Below are positions 46,261 through 53,091 of a stretch of DNA of 64,000 nt, one piece after another. Location: assembly GCA_040902895.1 (NCBI GenBank), contig JBBDWL010000116.1, positions 1-64,000 of the forward strand, in the 5' to 3' direction. Both the position numbers and the translations under genes were made by a program. The notes under the pieces were generated by a model. That model was not told where the DNA came from. It did not search any database and worked only from the letters and a program-made list of their open reading frames with translations. Each line of letters starts with the position of its first letter. Positions within the stretch are counted from its first letter, which is position 1. Origin of the DNA: JALYRV01 sp040902895 (GTDB lineage Bacteria; Acidobacteriota; Vicinamibacteria; Vicinamibacterales; SCN-69-37).

Positions 46261-47277
46261 TTATCTGCCGCTCTTCAGAAGCTGCTCAAGTGGGGTCGTG
46301 TCCGAGACGCCTTCGCCGTACATCGACCCGGCGCGTGCGGTGCCCCAGCGATCCTTGACAAGCTGCTGTTCCGCGTCGCTCAGCGCCACATAGCCGACTT
46401 CACCGGCGAGCTTGGCGCTGTTGGTGACGATGAAGTCAGCGAACGCCTTGACTTCGGGACGCTGAAGCTTGGCTGTACTCACATAGATGAAGAGCGGACG
46501 CGACAGCGGCCGGTATGTGCCGTTTCGAACGGTTTCAGGAGAGGGCAGCACCGGCCCCGCTCCGTTGTCGGCGTTCTCATCGTCAATCGCGACGAGCTTC
46601 AACTTGTCCTTGTTCTCCGCGTAATAGGCGTAGCCGAAGTAGCCCAGCGCGTTTTCGTCGCCCGCAACACCCTGTACCAGGACGTTGTCATCTTCGCTGC
46701 CCGTATAGTCGCCGCGGCTTGCGTCGGTCTTGCCCACGATCGACTCGGTGAACGAATCGAATGTCCCTGAGTCGGTGCCCGCGCCGTACAGGTGAATCTC
46801 GCGATCGGGCCACCCCGCTCGAATCTGGCTCCATCGCATGATCTTTCCTTGCGCGGCGGGTTCCCAGAGCTTCTTCAATTCGGCGACGGTCATCGACTGC
46901 GCCCAGGTGTTCTTCGGATTCACGACCACCGACAGCCCGTCATAGGCGACCGGGATTTCGACGAATTCGATGCCGGCGGCCGCGCAGGTCTGCACCTCGC
47001 TGGCCTTGATGGGCCGCGAGGCGTTCGAGATGTCCGTTTCGCCGCGGCAGAACTTCTGGAAACCGCCGGTGGTTCCCGATTGGCCCACGGTGACCTGCGC
47101 GCCCTGGTACGTTTTGGGAAATTCCTCGGCGAGCGCCTCGCCGATGGGGAAGACGGTGGACGATCCATCAATGGCAATGACGGAAGGCGCCGGCTGACCG
47201 GATTGCTGGGAATCACCGCGGCCGCAGGCGGCGGTGACGGAGAAGGCGATAAGCAGGCCGACAAGAACTCGTGTCAT
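46261..47277 (-). CDS. pstS: Phosphate-binding lipoprotein PstS
   Basis: 338 residues. The signal VLVGLLIAFSVTAAC ends in a lipobox (TAAC, Cys about 18), so the protein is probably lipid-anchored. PstS features are IDGSSTVFPI (about 36), GQSGTTGGFQKFCRGETD (about 65-82), SGTFDSFTESIV (about 168) and ALGYFGYAYY. It captures periplasmic phosphate and delivers it to PstCA. It is the first gene of the pst operon, with TAGGCT at 47284-47289 6 nt before the ATG and 11-bp-period PHO-type repeats just upstream. Confidence 0.96.
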   Translation of the reverse strand: MTRVLVGLLIAFSVTAACGRGDSQQSGQPAPSVIAIDGSSTVFPIGEALAEEFPKTYQGAQVTVGQSGTTGGFQKFCRGETDISNASRPIKASEVQTCAAAGIEFVEIPVAYDGLSVVVNPKNTWAQSMTVAELKKLWEPAAQGKIMRWSQIRAGWPDREIHLYGAGTDSGTFDSFTESIVGKTDASRGDYTGSEDDNVLVQGVAGDENALGYFGYAYYAENKDKLKLVAIDDENADNGAGPVLPSPETVRNGTYRPLSRPLFIYVSTAKLQRPEVKAFADFIVTNSAKLAGEVGYVALSDAEQQLVKDRWGTARAGSMYGEGVSDTTPLEQLLKSGR

Positions 47278-47283
47278 GGGTTC

Positions 47284-47337
47284 AGCCTATGCAAGGATCG
47301 TTTCGCGCCAGTTTCCCGCATGTAACAAGTATGTAAA
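47284..47337 (-). promoter_or_regulatory. pst operon promoter with PHO-type repeats
   Basis: Reading the minus strand, four 7-mers occur at exact 11-bp period: TTTACAT, GTTACAT (47320-47337), then GAAACTG and GAAACGA (47298-47315). The last ends 8 nt upstream of the -10 TAGGCT (47284-47289), which is 6 nt from the pstS ATG. Spacing matches PhoB/PhoP boxes placed over the -35 region. The first two units are strong, the latter two degenerate. Confidence 0.65.
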
Positions 47338-47344
47338 GACCTCG

Positions 47345-48157
47345 TTATTGCGGCGACGGGACGGGCTCGAGGTCTATTCTTCCGGGCGCGGGTGTCTCAT
47401 TCTCCGCAAGGAACTGCCCGATCTGGCGGCGGAGCTCGGTCTGAATCGCGTTGATGGACTTCTTCGCATCGATCAGGCGGAAGTCGAACTCCTCAGCCAT
47501 CGACTGGTACTCCTTGAGGAGCGCCCGCTGATAGGTGCGGAAGTTTTCATAGATGCTGTCGCCCGCTTTCAGATCCATCCCCGACTCCCAGTAATCCATC
47601 CCGCCCCCCTCGAGCACGCGGCGAACGAGCGTGTCGACGTCGATGCGCAGATAGAAGACCAGGTGCGGCGCAATCGCGAACCCATACAGATTGCGATTCC
47701 ATTGGCGATCCAGACCCCGGACGCCGGCGCGGGCGAGCGCCGTGAAAATGTAGCGATCGGCCAGTACGACGAAGCCGGCCTTGAGGGCGGGGATGATTTC
47801 CTTTTCGAGCCGATCTGCGAAGTCGGTGGCATACAGCAACGTGAACGTGAGCTTGTTGAGCGTGTTGCTGGATTTCGCGAGCTCGATTGTGGGCTGCATC
47901 AGCTCGGATCGCGCCCACCCGGTTTCGACCACGCCATAGCCCTGCACCTCGAGCCACTCGCGCAGCATGGCAATCTGTGTGGAGCGGCCGACGCCATCCG
48001 TCCCCTCAATAGCGATCAGCTTTCCCGGGTACTCATCGATTGACAGGTACGGCAGGCCGCGGCCGTACCATTCGCCGGCCGCCGCGCCGGCGCGCGCGCC
48101 GTTCTCGGTGATTTCGGCCGGATTAGCTGGCGGCGGCTGCTGCTGCTGATTTGTCAC
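47345..48157 (-). CDS. Thymidylate-kinase-like P-loop kinase (second copy)
   Basis: 270 residues from GTG 48157. An N-terminal Gln/Pro/Ala-rich extension of about 45 residues precedes the P-loop IEGTDGVGRSTQ (about 51), in which the usual GKST/GKTT Lys is Arg. The DRY motif appears in VLADRYIFTALARAG and the TMPK-like DFADRLEKEIIPAL helix is intact. The dTMP-kinase loop REPGGT is absent (VVETGWARSEL in its place), so the acceptor may not be dTMP. It overlaps the sister kinase by 35 nt. It lies between ppx and pstS, suggesting a phosphate-related role. Confidence 0.75.
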   Translation of the reverse strand: MTNQQQQPPPANPAEITENGARAGAAAGEWYGRGLPYLSIDEYPGKLIAIEGTDGVGRSTQIAMLREWLEVQGYGVVETGWARSELMQPTIELAKSSNTLNKLTFTLLYATDFADRLEKEIIPALKAGFVVLADRYIFTALARAGVRGLDRQWNRNLYGFAIAPHLVFYLRIDVDTLVRRVLEGGGMDYWESGMDLKAGDSIYENFRTYQRALLKEYQSMAEEFDFRLIDAKKSINAIQTELRRQIGQFLAENETPAPGRIDLEPVPSPQ

Positions 48158-48824
48158 GACTCGACTCCAGACAATCGGTGACCATGCGGCGGAACACCCG
48201 CTGCTGATCCGTGATGCTGCCGCGCGCGTCGACAACGCCAAGGCCGAACTCGTCGACCAGGTGGTCGTACTCCTCGAGCACGCGAGACTGGAACAAACGA
48301 AAGCTCTCTGTGGGATTGGTGCTCCAGCCCATGTCCATGCCGGCTTCGTAGAACTTTAATTTCTCGCGCCGTGCCATCAGACGATCGAGCGACACGTCGA
48401 TCGGCACGCGGAAATAGACTGCAAGATCGGGCCGCACGGCAAAACTGTAGAGATCGCGCACCCACTGGCGATCGACGCCGCGCGCCACGTCGCGCGCGAA
48501 CGCCGTATACGAATACCGATCGGCCAGCACGATCATCCCCGCCTGCAGCGGCGGGATGATGCGATACAGCAGGCGGTCGGCGAAGTCGGTCGCGTGAAGC
48601 AGGCTGAACGTCATCGGCGTCAGGGTGTTTTTCTTCTTGCCCTGCTTCGTTGCCGCCTTGACCAGTACGGACGAGTTCCACTCAGTGACGAAGACGCGGT
48701 GGCCGGTCGCGGCGAGCCACTTTGCGAGCAGGCCGAGCTGCGTGGTTTTTCCTGACCCGTCGATGCCCTCGACTACGAAGAGGCGGCCCGGGTACGTGTG
48801 CGGCGTCGTGAGATTGTTCAACAT
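48123..48824 (-). CDS. Thymidylate-kinase-like P-loop kinase (first copy)
   Basis: 233 residues. The P-loop VEGIDGSGKTTQLGLLAKWL (about 19-38) is canonical. DRYSYTAFARDVARG is the DR[YH] motif and FADRLLYRIIPPLQAG parallels the sister protein. As in the neighbour, the REPGGT dTMP-binding loop is missing (VFVTEWNSSVLV instead). The C-terminus ends in an Ala run. The 5' end lies inside the 3' end of the ppx reading frame by 143 nt, which is unusual. The two kinases are tandem paralogues with about one third identity by eye. Confidence 0.8.
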   Translation of the reverse strand: MLNNLTTPHTYPGRLFVVEGIDGSGKTTQLGLLAKWLAATGHRVFVTEWNSSVLVKAATKQGKKKNTLTPMTFSLLHATDFADRLLYRIIPPLQAGMIVLADRYSYTAFARDVARGVDRQWVRDLYSFAVRPDLAVYFRVPIDVSLDRLMARREKLKFYEAGMDMGWSTNPTESFRLFQSRVLEEYDHLVDEFGLGVVDARGSITDQQRVFRRMVTDCLESSRDKSAAAAAAS

Positions 48825-50391
48825 TTGGAGGAGCGTCCCTGTCCATTCTGTCAGAGTCCGGCACGGGCTCGGGCGCCTCGAAGCGGAGATCCATCCCGAG
48901 CACCCGGCTCAACGGTGGCGCATGTCTCGAGGCCGCCCACAGCTCGAGCTCAGCATCTCCGGCCGTCGTCAAACGGACCGACAGATGCGACTTGCGGCCA
49001 TGCACGTCCAAATTCCGGACCACTTGAGCGTGGCTGCGGTCAAGACCTTCGGCCAGGCGCAAAAAAGCCCCCAACGCCTTGACTACACGGCGGCTCGAGC
49101 TCTTCAGCTTGGCGAACTCGGCATGCGTTTTTTTCGGGGTGACGAGCCTGTGGTAGCGCGCAATGAGCGCGATCACGTCTATTTCCTGAGCTTCGAATCC
49201 GCGCAGTCCGCCGTTGCGGATGAGGTACTCCGAGTGCCGATGGTGATCCTCATAGCTGATGTGCACGCCAATGTCATGAAGCAGAGCGGCCAGCTCGAGC
49301 CATTCGCGCTCGCGGTCACCCAACCCGTGCAGACTTCGCGTTTGATCGAACAGCGTCGTTGCGACGTGTGCGACCTGTCGCGCATGGTCCGCGGAATAGT
49401 TGCAGCGCTCGGCGAGCTCAATCACGCTCCTGCGCCTGACGTCGGGAATGCGCTCGACCTTGCGGATGTGCGCGCTGTTTTTCTGGATGTAATCGAGCAC
49501 GAGCCCTTCGCGCAGCGCGAGATCGCACAACGTGATGTCCTCGGCGCCCAGGTCGGTGATGAGGGTGTCGAGAAGGATCGCGCCTGACACGATCACGTCG
49601 GCGCGGCGCGGATCCATCCCCTGCATCTTGAGGCGCTCGTCCAGCGTCTGGCCGGTGAGCCGCTTGCGGAGACGGCGGAGCGCCTTTGCGGATACGCGGA
49701 GGTTGCGCGCGTCGGCCGCGCGGCCGACGCCTGCCGCGAGCGCGCCGAGGCTGAGAACGGTGCCCGACGTGCCGAACACGCGGGTGTAGCCGCGCCGTGC
49801 AATTTCCCGGATGTAGTCGCGCGTTTCCTTCCGGATGTAGCGCACCAGACGCTGTTCGTCACGCGGCGACACCGGGTCGCTTTTCACGTAGCGTTCGGTG
49901 AGCCGTATGACACCCGCCTTGAAGCTGCGGCCCATGGCCACGCGGTGCGGCGATCCCAGCGTGATTTCCACGCTGCCGCCGCCTACGTCGATGACGACGG
50001 CGGGGCCTTCACTCATATCGACGCCGTAGCCGGCGGCGCGGTGGATCAGCCGCGCTTCCTCGGCGCCGGAAATGACCCGGACGCGAATCCCGGTTTCACG
50101 GCGCACGCGCGCGATGAAGTCGCCGCCATTCTCGGCCTCGCGCACCGCGCTGGTTGCGGCGGCCGTGATCTCGTCCACCTGATGGGCATCCGCAAGGCGC
50201 TTGAAGCGCGTCAGGGTCTGCAGCGCGGCGGCCGTCGCAGAGGGCTGCAGCTGCCGGCCGTCGAGACCGCCGGCACCGAGCCGCACCATTTCTTTTTCCC
50301 GGTCGACGACTTCGAAGGACAGGTCCGGGCGGATACGCACGACGATCATGTGGATCGAGTTGGTGCCGATGTCGATGGCCGCTATCCGCAT
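48682..50391 (-). CDS. ppx: Ppx/GppA exopolyphosphatase with HD-type C-terminal domain
   Basis: 569 residues as read. The N-terminal ASKHA ATPase fold (1-~300) has AAIDIGTNSIHMIVV (phosphate 1), AGYGVDM and VVIDVGGGSVEI (phosphate 2). The C-terminal HD-like domain (about 315-470) has ALLHDIGVHISYEDHH. It hydrolyses terminal phosphates of polyphosphate or pppGpp. The last ~45 residues (after about 522) lie in the overlap with the kinase gene and look like out-of-frame translation of it, so the natural end may be earlier if an indel removed a stop. A PHO-type repeat abuts its ATG. Confidence 0.9.
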   Translation of the reverse strand: MRIAAIDIGTNSIHMIVVRIRPDLSFEVVDREKEMVRLGAGGLDGRQLQPSATAAALQTLTRFKRLADAHQVDEITAAATSAVREAENGGDFIARVRRETGIRVRVISGAEEARLIHRAAGYGVDMSEGPAVVIDVGGGSVEITLGSPHRVAMGRSFKAGVIRLTERYVKSDPVSPRDEQRLVRYIRKETRDYIREIARRGYTRVFGTSGTVLSLGALAAGVGRAADARNLRVSAKALRRLRKRLTGQTLDERLKMQGMDPRRADVIVSGAILLDTLITDLGAEDITLCDLALREGLVLDYIQKNSAHIRKVERIPDVRRRSVIELAERCNYSADHARQVAHVATTLFDQTRSLHGLGDREREWLELAALLHDIGVHISYEDHHRHSEYLIRNGGLRGFEAQEIDVIALIARYHRLVTPKKTHAEFAKLKSSSRRVVKALGAFLRLAEGLDRSHAQVVRNLDVHGRKSHLSVRLTTAGDAELELWAASRHAPPLSRVLGMDLRFEAPEPVPDSDRMDRDAPPNVEQSHDAAHVPGPPLRSRGHRRVRKNHAARPARKVARRDRPPRLRH

Positions 50392-50409
50392 GTTTACAAG
50401 GGGTTTACA
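50392..50409. promoter_or_regulatory. PHO-type box between ppx and CHAD genes
   Basis: GTTTACA-AGGG-GTTTACA, a perfect 7-bp direct repeat with 11-bp period, begins one base from the ppx ATG (50391, minus strand) and ends 38 nt before TATCAT (50448-50453), the -10 of the CHAD gene. Bound regulator would sit over the ppx start region and upstream of the CHAD promoter. Confidence 0.6.
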
Positions 50410-50461
50410 CGGCTGAATTTCGTGCGGGACTCAACCGTGAGGCATCCTATCATGTTGAAAT

Positions 50462-51370
50462 ATGGCCGATTTTTCAGTGCTGCTGCGGGAGCGGACTCGT
50501 GAATTGATCCGGCATGTCGCCGCCGCCGTCAAAGGCGAGGCCCGCGGGATCCACGGAGGCCGTGTCGCGTCACGGCGCCTGCGCGAGTCACTTCCGGTGG
50601 CCGGCGCGACGGCCGCGCGGCTCACGGCATCGCGCGCGCGGAAGACCTTCCGCCAACTGACCCGTGCTCTCGGTCCCGTTCGCGAGCTCGACGTCGCGCT
50701 GGTGCATCTCGAGGACGGGCTCGACGGCATCCGCATTCCTCGCGTGACGATCGAACGCGTGCGGACGCACGTGCTCGCCGAACGGGAGCGTCGCCGGCAA
50801 AAAATGCTGACACGCCTGGAGCGAATCGATCTCAGCACCGCTGCGGCGCGTGTGGAGCGTGTGGCCCGGGCGGCGCCGGCCCGGATGATTTCCTACGGTG
50901 CCGAGGCGCTCTCACGGCGCGTCCGCGTCCGCGCCCGCACGCTCGACCAGGCCATCGCGCGCGCCGGGACGCTGTACGATCCGGAGCGGCTGCACGCGGT
51001 GCGGATCGCCGTGAAGAAGCTGCGCTACAGCCTCGAAGTGGTCGCGGCGAGCGAGTTGCTGGTCGTGACCGATGAACTTCGGCTGCTCAAGCGGGCCCAG
51101 CGCATCCTTGGCCGGATGCATGACTACCAGGTGCTGCTGGAGCATGTCGGCGCCGTGGCTGACGTCACCCCGCCGGCCGCGCCCGGCGCGCAGGGGCTGA
51201 AATTGCTCGCCTCCGCATATGATCGCGAGTGCCGGCGACTGCACGCCGGGTATCTCAAGATGGCGCCCGCTCTGGCCGACGTGGGACGCAGGCTGTTCAA
51301 TCTGCGGCTTGCGGTTCCGATCCGGCCGGGGCGCGCAAGAAAGCACGCGAGCGAGCGGAGCGGGGCGTAG
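50462..51370 (+). CDS. CHAD-domain protein
   Basis: 302 residues. The CHAD helical bundle spans about 10-290 with the conserved basic/His positions GIHGGRVASRRLRESL (about 28) and DPERLHAVRIAVKKLRYSLE (about 174). CHAD domains bind polyphosphate through clustered Arg/Lys/His and localise to polyP granules. It is divergent from ppx and followed by sixA. The last ~10 residues are encoded by an intergenic-type GC repeat that has run into the gene. TATCAT lies 8 nt before the ATG. Confidence 0.9.
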   Translation: MADFSVLLRERTRELIRHVAAAVKGEARGIHGGRVASRRLRESLPVAGATAARLTASRARKTFRQLTRALGPVRELDVALVHLEDGLDGIRIPRVTIERVRTHVLAERERRRQKMLTRLERIDLSTAAARVERVARAAPARMISYGAEALSRRVRVRARTLDQAIARAGTLYDPERLHAVRIAVKKLRYSLEVVAASELLVVTDELRLLKRAQRILGRMHDYQVLLEHVGAVADVTPPAAPGAQGLKLLASAYDRECRRLHAGYLKMAPALADVGRRLFNLRLAVPIRPGRARKHASERSGA

Positions 51371-51418
51371 GGGTCCCCGCGAGCGACCGAGCTAGGCGGG
51401 GTGCAGGGGTCCCCGCCG
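51345..51418. repeat. Tandem GC-rich hairpin repeat at CHAD/sixA junction
   Basis: Two similar palindromes follow one another: GCGGGG(51360-51365)/CCCCGC(51375-51380) and GGCGGGG(51395-51401)/CCCCGCC(51411-51417), each with a loop containing AGGGGT. A GCGAGC-rich tract precedes and separates them. The element covers the final codons of the CHAD gene and ends 10 nt before the sixA ATG. It looks like a dispersed intergenic repeat and may attenuate read-through. Confidence 0.6.
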
Positions 51419-51428
51419 GAAAGTTTAG

Positions 51429-51926
51429 ATGGCCGAGTTGTATCTGATTCGTCACGGGATCGCCGCTGAGCGGGGCAAAGAATGGCCCGACGACTCGAAG
51501 CGCCCGCTGACCCAGAAAGGGATTGCGCGCCTGGCCGAAGTGGCTGCGGGGCTGAAGGAGCTCGCTGTCACCTTCGATCTGATCCTCACGAGCCCGCTGG
51601 TCCGCGCGCATCAGACCGCCGAGCTGCTGCAGCAAGGTGTTGGCGGGACGACACCGCTCGAGCAGACCGCCTTGCTCGCGCCCGGGGGCAAGCCTGCGGA
51701 TCTGATCGATCTGCTTAGGTCGAAGTCGAAGAAGAAAGAGGAACGGGTCGCGCTCGTTGGCCATGAGCCCGACCTCGGTCAGCTGGCCGCGTTCCTGATC
51801 GGCGCGCGCGCGCCGCTGGTGTTCAAGAAAGGCGGCGTCTGCCGCATCGACTTCGAGAAGTTCCCGCCCGTGCCGCCGGGGCACCTCGTGTGGTTCGCAC
51901 AGCCGCGAATGCTCAGATCGCTCTGA
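51429..51926 (+). CDS. sixA: Phosphohistidine phosphatase SixA
   Basis: 165 residues, histidine-phosphatase fold. The RHG motif LIRHGIAAERG (residues 6-16) holds the phospho-accepting His, and the second catalytic His is in ALVGHEPDLGQLA (about 108). SixA removes phosphate from histidine-containing phosphotransfer domains; family members also hydrolyse small phosphorylated molecules. CHAD-SixA-Ppx neighbourhoods recur in polyP-accumulating bacteria. It is convergent with the porin gene, 3 nt away. Confidence 0.9.
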   Translation: MAELYLIRHGIAAERGKEWPDDSKRPLTQKGIARLAEVAAGLKELAVTFDLILTSPLVRAHQTAELLQQGVGGTTPLEQTALLAPGGKPADLIDLLRSKSKKKEERVALVGHEPDLGQLAAFLIGARAPLVFKKGGVCRIDFEKFPPVPPGHLVWFAQPRMLRSL

Positions 51927-51929
51927 ATT

Positions 51930-53018
51930 TCAGAACGTCCAGTAAAACGTCAAGCGCACCGCGGCATCGTTCGCCGGCCGCGCCGCGATCGCCCCGCCGC
52001 GATTGGAGTACGCCACCCACTCGACGTTCGGGCTGAAGCGTACCGAAGGCTGCAGGGAGTACTCGAGCCCTGCGAGCGTCATGGTGAACGGGTGCGTCGT
52101 TGCAATCGGCAGATAGTCGATGCCGGCACAGTCGGGACACGGGTCCGCATATCGATCCGCGCGCACGAATGCGGAGAGCCTGCGTGGCATCAGATCGAAC
52201 ACGCCGAAGCCAGAGAAGATGTCCAGGTCCGTGTCGGGCGCTGTCGACCCATCCGGCGCGCGGCGTTTCTGAAACGAATATTGGGCGCCGAGGCGGCCCC
52301 TCGGCGCCCGATAACCAGCGAACAGCTGCGCGGTGGTCCGGTCGCCGTCGTTCGGGCGGCCGAATTGTCCGAGCATGACTTCAGCGGTCAGGCCCTGCTT
52401 CGGTTCGTAGCGTGTCGAGACGCGATAGCTCTTGAAGGTATCGGTCTCGGCGTTGTTTCCCGATTCGTTGCCGAACTGGACGGCGTACTTGATCGTCTGC
52501 GGGGCATTCAGGGGCCCAGACAACGTGACCCCGAAATCGCGCGCGGAGTCGACGCGATAGAGATCGAGCGGCGTCTTCTCGATATGCCGGAGCCCCCACA
52601 CGGCCTCCACATGCTCGAACGTGAGCGTCGGTTGAATGCCCAGCGTCAGCGCCTGCCGGCCACGAAAATTCCAGCGGAGATAGGCGTCTTTCACATACGG
52701 CGTCAGCGATCCGCCTGCCAACTTGCCGTTGCTGTTCATCTCGAGCCGCAGGCGCGTCGACAGCTTCGGAGTGAACGTGTGGTCGTACGTGAAGTACACG
52801 CGTCGCAGCCAGAGGCCGTGCTGGCCCTCCCACGCGTCAAGGTGTTGCTTCGCGAAGACGTAATAGTCGCCGAACATCAGGCCCGACAACTTATAGGGCG
52901 GTGGAGGAGGGGCCGGCTGTGCGGGCGCCTCGGCGACTCCTGGCTTGAGATCCTGGGCCGCCGCTGTGGCTGTTGACAGAACGAGAAGCGCGATGGCGAA
53001 GAAAGTTCTCGTATGCAT
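51930..53018 (-). CDS. Outer-membrane porin, possibly phosphate-selective (OprO/P-like)
   Basis: 362 residues. The signal peptide is RTFFAIALLVLSTATAAAQ. A Pro-rich segment follows, then alternating amphipathic beta strands through the C-terminus, ending FYWTF with the terminal Phe of outer-membrane barrels. WLRRVYFTYDHTFTPKLSTRLRLE resembles the first strands of Porin_O/P proteins (first part WLRRVYFTYDHTFTPKL). Selectivity cannot be read directly. The dense PHO-type repeats before it support a phosphate role. TACGCT (53025-53030) lies 6 nt before the ATG. Confidence 0.75.
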   Translation of the reverse strand: MHTRTFFAIALLVLSTATAAAQDLKPGVAEAPAQPAPPPPPYKLSGLMFGDYYVFAKQHLDAWEGQHGLWLRRVYFTYDHTFTPKLSTRLRLEMNSNGKLAGGSLTPYVKDAYLRWNFRGRQALTLGIQPTLTFEHVEAVWGLRHIEKTPLDLYRVDSARDFGVTLSGPLNAPQTIKYAVQFGNESGNNAETDTFKSYRVSTRYEPKQGLTAEVMLGQFGRPNDGDRTTAQLFAGYRAPRGRLGAQYSFQKRRAPDGSTAPDTDLDIFSGFGVFDLMPRRLSAFVRADRYADPCPDCAGIDYLPIATTHPFTMTLAGLEYSLQPSVRFSPNVEWVAYSNRGGAIAARPANDAAVRLTFYWTF

Positions 53019-53024
53019 GGGCGC

Positions 53025-53091
53025 AGCGTATCGCCAGGGTGTTACGTGGACGTATTAGTGGCGTTACATTCAGGTTAAATCCCGTTTACAT
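53025..53091. promoter_or_regulatory. Porin promoter with five PHO-type units at 11-bp period
   Basis: On the plus strand five 7-mers repeat every 11 bp from 53041: GTTACGT, GTATTAG, GTTACAT, GTTAAAT, TTTACAT (to 53091), separated by 4-nt spacers. The unit nearest the gene ends 10 nt from the -10 TACGCT (53025-53030, minus strand). The last unit overlaps the stop codon of glgC. This is the largest such array in the window. Confidence 0.65.
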
